A stretch of 16,514 nt of DNA. It comes from an uncultured Lachnospiraceae bacterium. Lineage in GTDB: Bacteria; Bacillota; Clostridia; Lachnospirales; Lachnospiraceae. The translations under genes were made by a program, and so were the position numbers. Below the pieces are notes generated by a model. The model made no database searches and was not told the DNA's origin. It saw only the letters and a list, made by a program, of their open reading frames with translations. Within the stretch, counting starts at the first letter, position 1. Every line of letters begins with the position of its first letter. Shown here in pieces: positions 13,734 to 16,514 of the stretch. The stretch is from positions 1 to 16,514 of the forward strand of contig CADBTX010000150.1 in assembly GCA_902797705.1 (NCBI GenBank), written 5' to 3'.

Positions 13734-14473
13734 ACCTTTTCCGCCTCCGATATGATCTTTTCAGCAATGATGAAGCCCGCAGCATAGAGTGCCAGACAGA
13801 CTGTCATGATGACACATCCGGTGATATTGTGGTAAAGAGGAGAGAGAAATTCCCGTGAAGTGATATTCAGATAGAGGATTATCCCGAAGGGTACCGCTTC
13901 CATTACCCGGTTTTCATACCTCTTTGAACTGATGGCCGTGCGGATATCCCGTCTCACATCCATCTTGTCCCCGATGGTTTCCGCCGCCTTTCTTATGATC
14001 CTCGTAAAATCCCCTCCGCTTCTTTTGGCTGCGGCAAATACATTCGCAAAATCCTCTATATCCTCGATCCCGCTTCTGAATGAAAGTTCCAGCAGTATCT
14101 TTTCAAGGGTCTCATTGGATCGTAGTCTCCTTGTAAGAACCTTAAATTCATTCCTTATGGGACTGTCACCATACATACTGTCCATTACCCTTCCCGCCTC
14201 GATAAAGGCGTTCTCCACCGAATATCCTGCGTTCAGGGATGACTGCACTGCCATTATGGCTTCGCGGAAACCAAGGGAAAGTTCATACTTCCGCTTTTCA
14301 ATGAGATTTCTCTTTGTGTAGGAAAAAAACAGGATCTCCATTGGGATAAGAAGGATAAAGAAAGCGATGAGACTTTTGTAGAATGTCCAGGAAATAAGGG
14401 CCGTCAACCCTGCCCCGGCGGAAAGGTACATGATCCTCTCTCCCCCGGAAAACCTGTATCTGTCATAATTCAA
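13730..14473 (-). CDS. tadB: TadB-like T2SSF pilus platform protein
   Basis: 247 residues, somewhat shorter than most TadB proteins. Two N-terminal membrane helices (about 16-33 and 34-51), a cytoplasmic T2SSF domain (65-180, with LNAGYSVENAF and FAAAKRSGGDF), and two C-terminal helices (192-206 and 217-238). It pairs with TadC as the assembly platform for TadA. The start is TTG (14471-14473), overlapping the tadA stop as TTGA, with AAAGGAG nine bases upstream. An in-frame ATG at 14431 (residue 15), preceded by a purine-rich run, is a possible alternative. No frameshift seen. Confidence 0.85.
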   Translation of the reverse strand: MNYDRYRFSGGERIMYLSAGAGLTALISWTFYKSLIAFFILLIPMEILFFSYTKRNLIEKRKYELSLGFREAIMAVQSSLNAGYSVENAFIEAGRVMDSMYGDSPIRNEFKVLTRRLRSNETLEKILLELSFRSGIEDIEDFANVFAAAKRSGGDFTRIIRKAAETIGDKMDVRRDIRTAISSKRYENRVMEAVPFGIILYLNITSREFLSPLYHNITGCVIMTVCLALYAAGFIIAEKIISEAEKV

Positions 14474-15663
14474 ATGAATCCGCTCCTTTCAAGCTTTTCT
14501 GTATACTTTATTTCGTTTTTCTTCCGGAGCTTCCCCTCCTCATAGGCATACAGGGGACAATATGTGATCTCTCCCTCTTCGTAGCCCGTGATCTCCACGA
14601 TCTCCAGCACCTTTCTGCTCTTATCCCTTAAGCGTCCCAGATGGACTATGACGTCCACCGCCGAGGCTATCTGCCGCCTTATGGCTGCCAGGGGCAGCTC
14701 CATCCCGGCCATTAGGACCATGGTCTCAAGCCTTGAAAGCATGTCCTTTGCGGAATTGGCATGTCCCGTGGACAGGCTGCCGTCATGTCCTGTATTTGCA
14801 GCCTGAAGAAAATCAAAGGCCGCGCCGTCCCTGATCTCCCCCACGATGATCCTGTCGGGACGCATCCTGAGTGAAGACTTGATAAGATCCCTCATTGTCA
14901 CCGGAATACAGCCCTCCACGTTGGCGTTCCTGGTCTCCAGGCTCACGAGATTTGGTATTCCCTGTATCTGCAGCTCTGCGGAATCCTCAATGGTGATCAC
15001 TCTGGTGTCCTCCGGGATGAAGGAGGACATGGCATTTAAGAAGGTCGTCTTTCCGCTGCCTGTGCCGCCGGAGACGAAGATGTTGTAGCCGCTTATCACC
15101 AGCTTCCTTAGGAACTCCACCACTTCGGGGGTTATGGATCCGAACCTTAGAAGGTCCTCCATCCTTATGGGATTGTCCGGAAAACGCCGGATGGTGATGA
15201 TCGGGCCGTTAAGGGCCACAGGGTTCATTACGATATTTACCCTGGCTCCGTTTTCAAGTCTTGCGTCCACTATGGGAGAAGCCTCGTTCACAACCCTGTT
15301 GGAGCCTGCAGCTATCTGCTGTATCACATCATTCAGGGTTTCCTTTGATTCAAAGCGCTTGTCCCAGAGACTTAAGGCCCCGTCCCTTTCAATAAAGATG
15401 TTCTCCGTTCCGTTCACCATTATCTCCGTTACATGGGGATCATCGATAAGGCTCTGGATCACGCCCTTTTTTCTTATGGAATCAAAGAGCTCATGCATCA
15501 GTCTCCGCTTTTCTTCAAGGCTCAGGAAATTCTTTTTTCCTGCGGAGAGGACCGCCTCGTTTATGATGCCCTCGATCTCCTCGTCTCCCACCTCTCTTGA
15601 AAGATCTATCTCTCCCAGAATGGAATCATGGAGTTCCTGCCTTATTTCAGATATTTCCTTCAT
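14470..15663 (-). CDS. tadA: TadA/CpaF-family pilus assembly ATPase
   Basis: 397 residues, cytoplasmic. A helical N-domain (1-70) is followed by the CpaF-type segment (IMVNGTENIFIERDG, 81-95) and the RecA-like motor. Walker A is GGTGSGKT (199-206, Lys205), the Asp box TIEDSAELQ (224-232), Walker B RIIVGEIRDG (271-280, Glu276), and the His box TGHDGSLSTGHA (291-302). All catalytic motifs are intact, so it should be active and power pilin polymerisation and perhaps retraction. The ATG overlaps the tadZ stop as ATGA, with GAGG six bases upstream. This is the only secretion-type ATPase in the window. Confidence 0.95.
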   Translation of the reverse strand: MKEISEIRQELHDSILGEIDLSREVGDEEIEGIINEAVLSAGKKNFLSLEEKRRLMHELFDSIRKKGVIQSLIDDPHVTEIMVNGTENIFIERDGALSLWDKRFESKETLNDVIQQIAAGSNRVVNEASPIVDARLENGARVNIVMNPVALNGPIITIRRFPDNPIRMEDLLRFGSITPEVVEFLRKLVISGYNIFVSGGTGSGKTTFLNAMSSFIPEDTRVITIEDSAELQIQGIPNLVSLETRNANVEGCIPVTMRDLIKSSLRMRPDRIIVGEIRDGAAFDFLQAANTGHDGSLSTGHANSAKDMLSRLETMVLMAGMELPLAAIRRQIASAVDVIVHLGRLRDKSRKVLEIVEITGYEEGEITYCPLYAYEEGKLRKKNEIKYTEKLERSGFI

Positions 15664-16514
15664 AGTGACCTCACAAAATCCCCCATGGGAGAATCGGACA
15701 GAGTATACAGATTTCCGTTCAGCTCATTCATAAAAGGTATGCTTAATTTTTTTGTCTTATTCAGGATCTCCCCGTATTCCATGATCTTCAGCATGGCTTC
15801 ATACTGCTCGATCTTTGCCCTTGACACCGTATCCTCTCTCACCGGCATGTAGATCAGCTTTGAAGCCATGAGGACATCCAGAAAAGCGCTTATGGAATCC
15901 GACAGATCCACCACTATCTTTGAATAATCGCAGCCGCCGAGTTCGTTAAAGAGGAGGATCCAGGTCTCCCGGCTAACGGACAGAAGATCAGGAGGGGATA
16001 TGACCGGAGGTATATAATCCAGATGTCCCGCCTTTTCCACCATACTGGCCAGCTTACATGGAAAATTCCGTTTTTTCTGTTCAATGTAGAAAAGAAGATC
16101 CGAAAGGTCGCTCATGAAATTCTTCTGCAAAAGCTGGTTGAATCCTGAAAACTCCTCCAGATTCAGATAGAGTACCTTTTCCTTTTCGGAGAGCACCTCT
16201 CCAAGGGCAAAGGCGAAGGAAGTTCTGAAACTCCTCCTTATAGGGGAATATACGGTGATGATCTCTGTATTCACGCTGCTTATCTGCCCGGCCTCCATGA
16301 AGGGCTGCTCCGCGTAGTAGCACATGACCTCCCTCATGATGTTCTCCGAGGACTGATATTTGCAGATCGCCTTATGGCCTCTGCCGTCCCTTGCCCCGTC
16401 ATTCTCAGACAGGACCATCATCTCTCCCTTTTCACAGGCCTCGATATCATCATCCAGATCGTCCTCGGGGATCAGGAGAATATCTATATCGTTTCCCCGC
16501 ATGTACTCCTTTAA
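15660..16514 (-). CDS. tadZ: TadZ/CpaE-like localisation protein, 5' end cut by the window
   Basis: 284 residues are visible. The frame is open to the right edge: four codons (Leu-Lys-Glu-Tyr) precede the ATG at 16502. They read as a helix leading into strand NDIDILLIPED, as in a receiver-like domain, so the true start is outside and the ATG is internal. A ParA/MinD-like domain begins near residue 79 (counted from the ATG at 16502). Its P-loop position reads SPIRRSFRTS (86-95), without the glycines and Lys of a normal GxxGxGKT. VLYLNLEEFSGF (110-121) and a Walker-B-like KIVVDL (195-200) are typical of clostridial TadZ. TadZ helps place the Tad machine, often at a pole. It overlaps tadA by 4 bases. 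Confidence 0.85.
   Translation of the reverse strand, partial: LKEYMRGNDIDILLIPEDDLDDDIEACEKGEMMVLSENDGARDGRGHKAICKYQSSENIMREVMCYYAEQPFMEAGQISSVNTEIITVYSPIRRSFRTSFAFALGEVLSEKEKVLYLNLEEFSGFNQLLQKNFMSDLSDLLFYIEQKKRNFPCKLASMVEKAGHLDYIPPVISPPDLLSVSRETWILLFNELGGCDYSKIVVDLSDSISAFLDVLMASKLIYMPVREDTVSRAKIEQYEAMLKIMEYGEILNKTKKLSIPFMNELNGNLYTLSDSPMGDFVRSL

Noticed and set aside
16500..16502. ATG at 16502 as the true tadZ start
   Set aside because: The frame stays open to the window edge, the purine run is only three bases away, and the preceding residues continue a receiver-like fold, so the gene is most likely truncated here.

Overview
The window looks like chromosome from a low-to-mid-GC Gram-positive anaerobe of the class Clostridia, most likely a Lachnospiraceae-type gut or rumen bacterium. 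This is inferred from the Firmicutes-type MurG and glucose-6-phosphate isomerase, strong AGGAGG ribosome sites, and a clostridial Tad pilus locus with Flp1-like pilin, DUF5702-like and DUF6382/FHA-like proteins. I cannot name a species. Sixteen protein genes fill almost the whole window. I see no tRNA, rRNA, insertion sequence or CRISPR array.

Left part (1-5384). A promoter and ribosome site at the left edge point to a leftward gene outside the window. Next, on the minus strand, is a secreted alanine-rich protein built from five 29-residue helical repeats, with its own promoter and a strong terminator. A leftward pair, pgi then mtaD (glucose-6-phosphate isomerase; methylthioadenosine/S-adenosylhomocysteine deaminase), ends in a second terminator. 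Divergent from pgi are murG (lipid II synthesis) and a HIT-family nucleotide-binding protein on the plus strand. The murG promoter sits so close to its ATG that the mRNA should be leaderless.

Right part (5385-16514). Twelve genes all run leftward. Ten form a Tad/Flp (type IVb) pilus cluster, in transcription order: tadZ (cut by the right edge), tadA ATPase, tadB and tadC platform proteins, flp pilin, DUF5702-like protein, TadE-like pseudopilin with two Cys/His modules, prepilin peptidase, a second TadE-like pseudopilin, and a two-pass membrane FHA protein. Two more follow: a rhomboid protease, which appears to have its own leaderless promoter, and a flavodoxin-SCP2 fusion whose ATG directly abuts the rhomboid stop.

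How it should work: TadA powers pilus assembly on the TadB/TadC platform, TadZ helps place the machine, the A24 peptidase trims Flp and the TadE-like pseudopilins, and the FHA protein may connect assembly to threonine phosphorylation. The most unusual points are the paired metal-binding-like modules on one pseudopilin, a large Ig-like insert in TadC, the degenerate P-loop of TadZ, two consecutive TTGA stop/start overlaps with TTG initiators, and two predicted leaderless genes.
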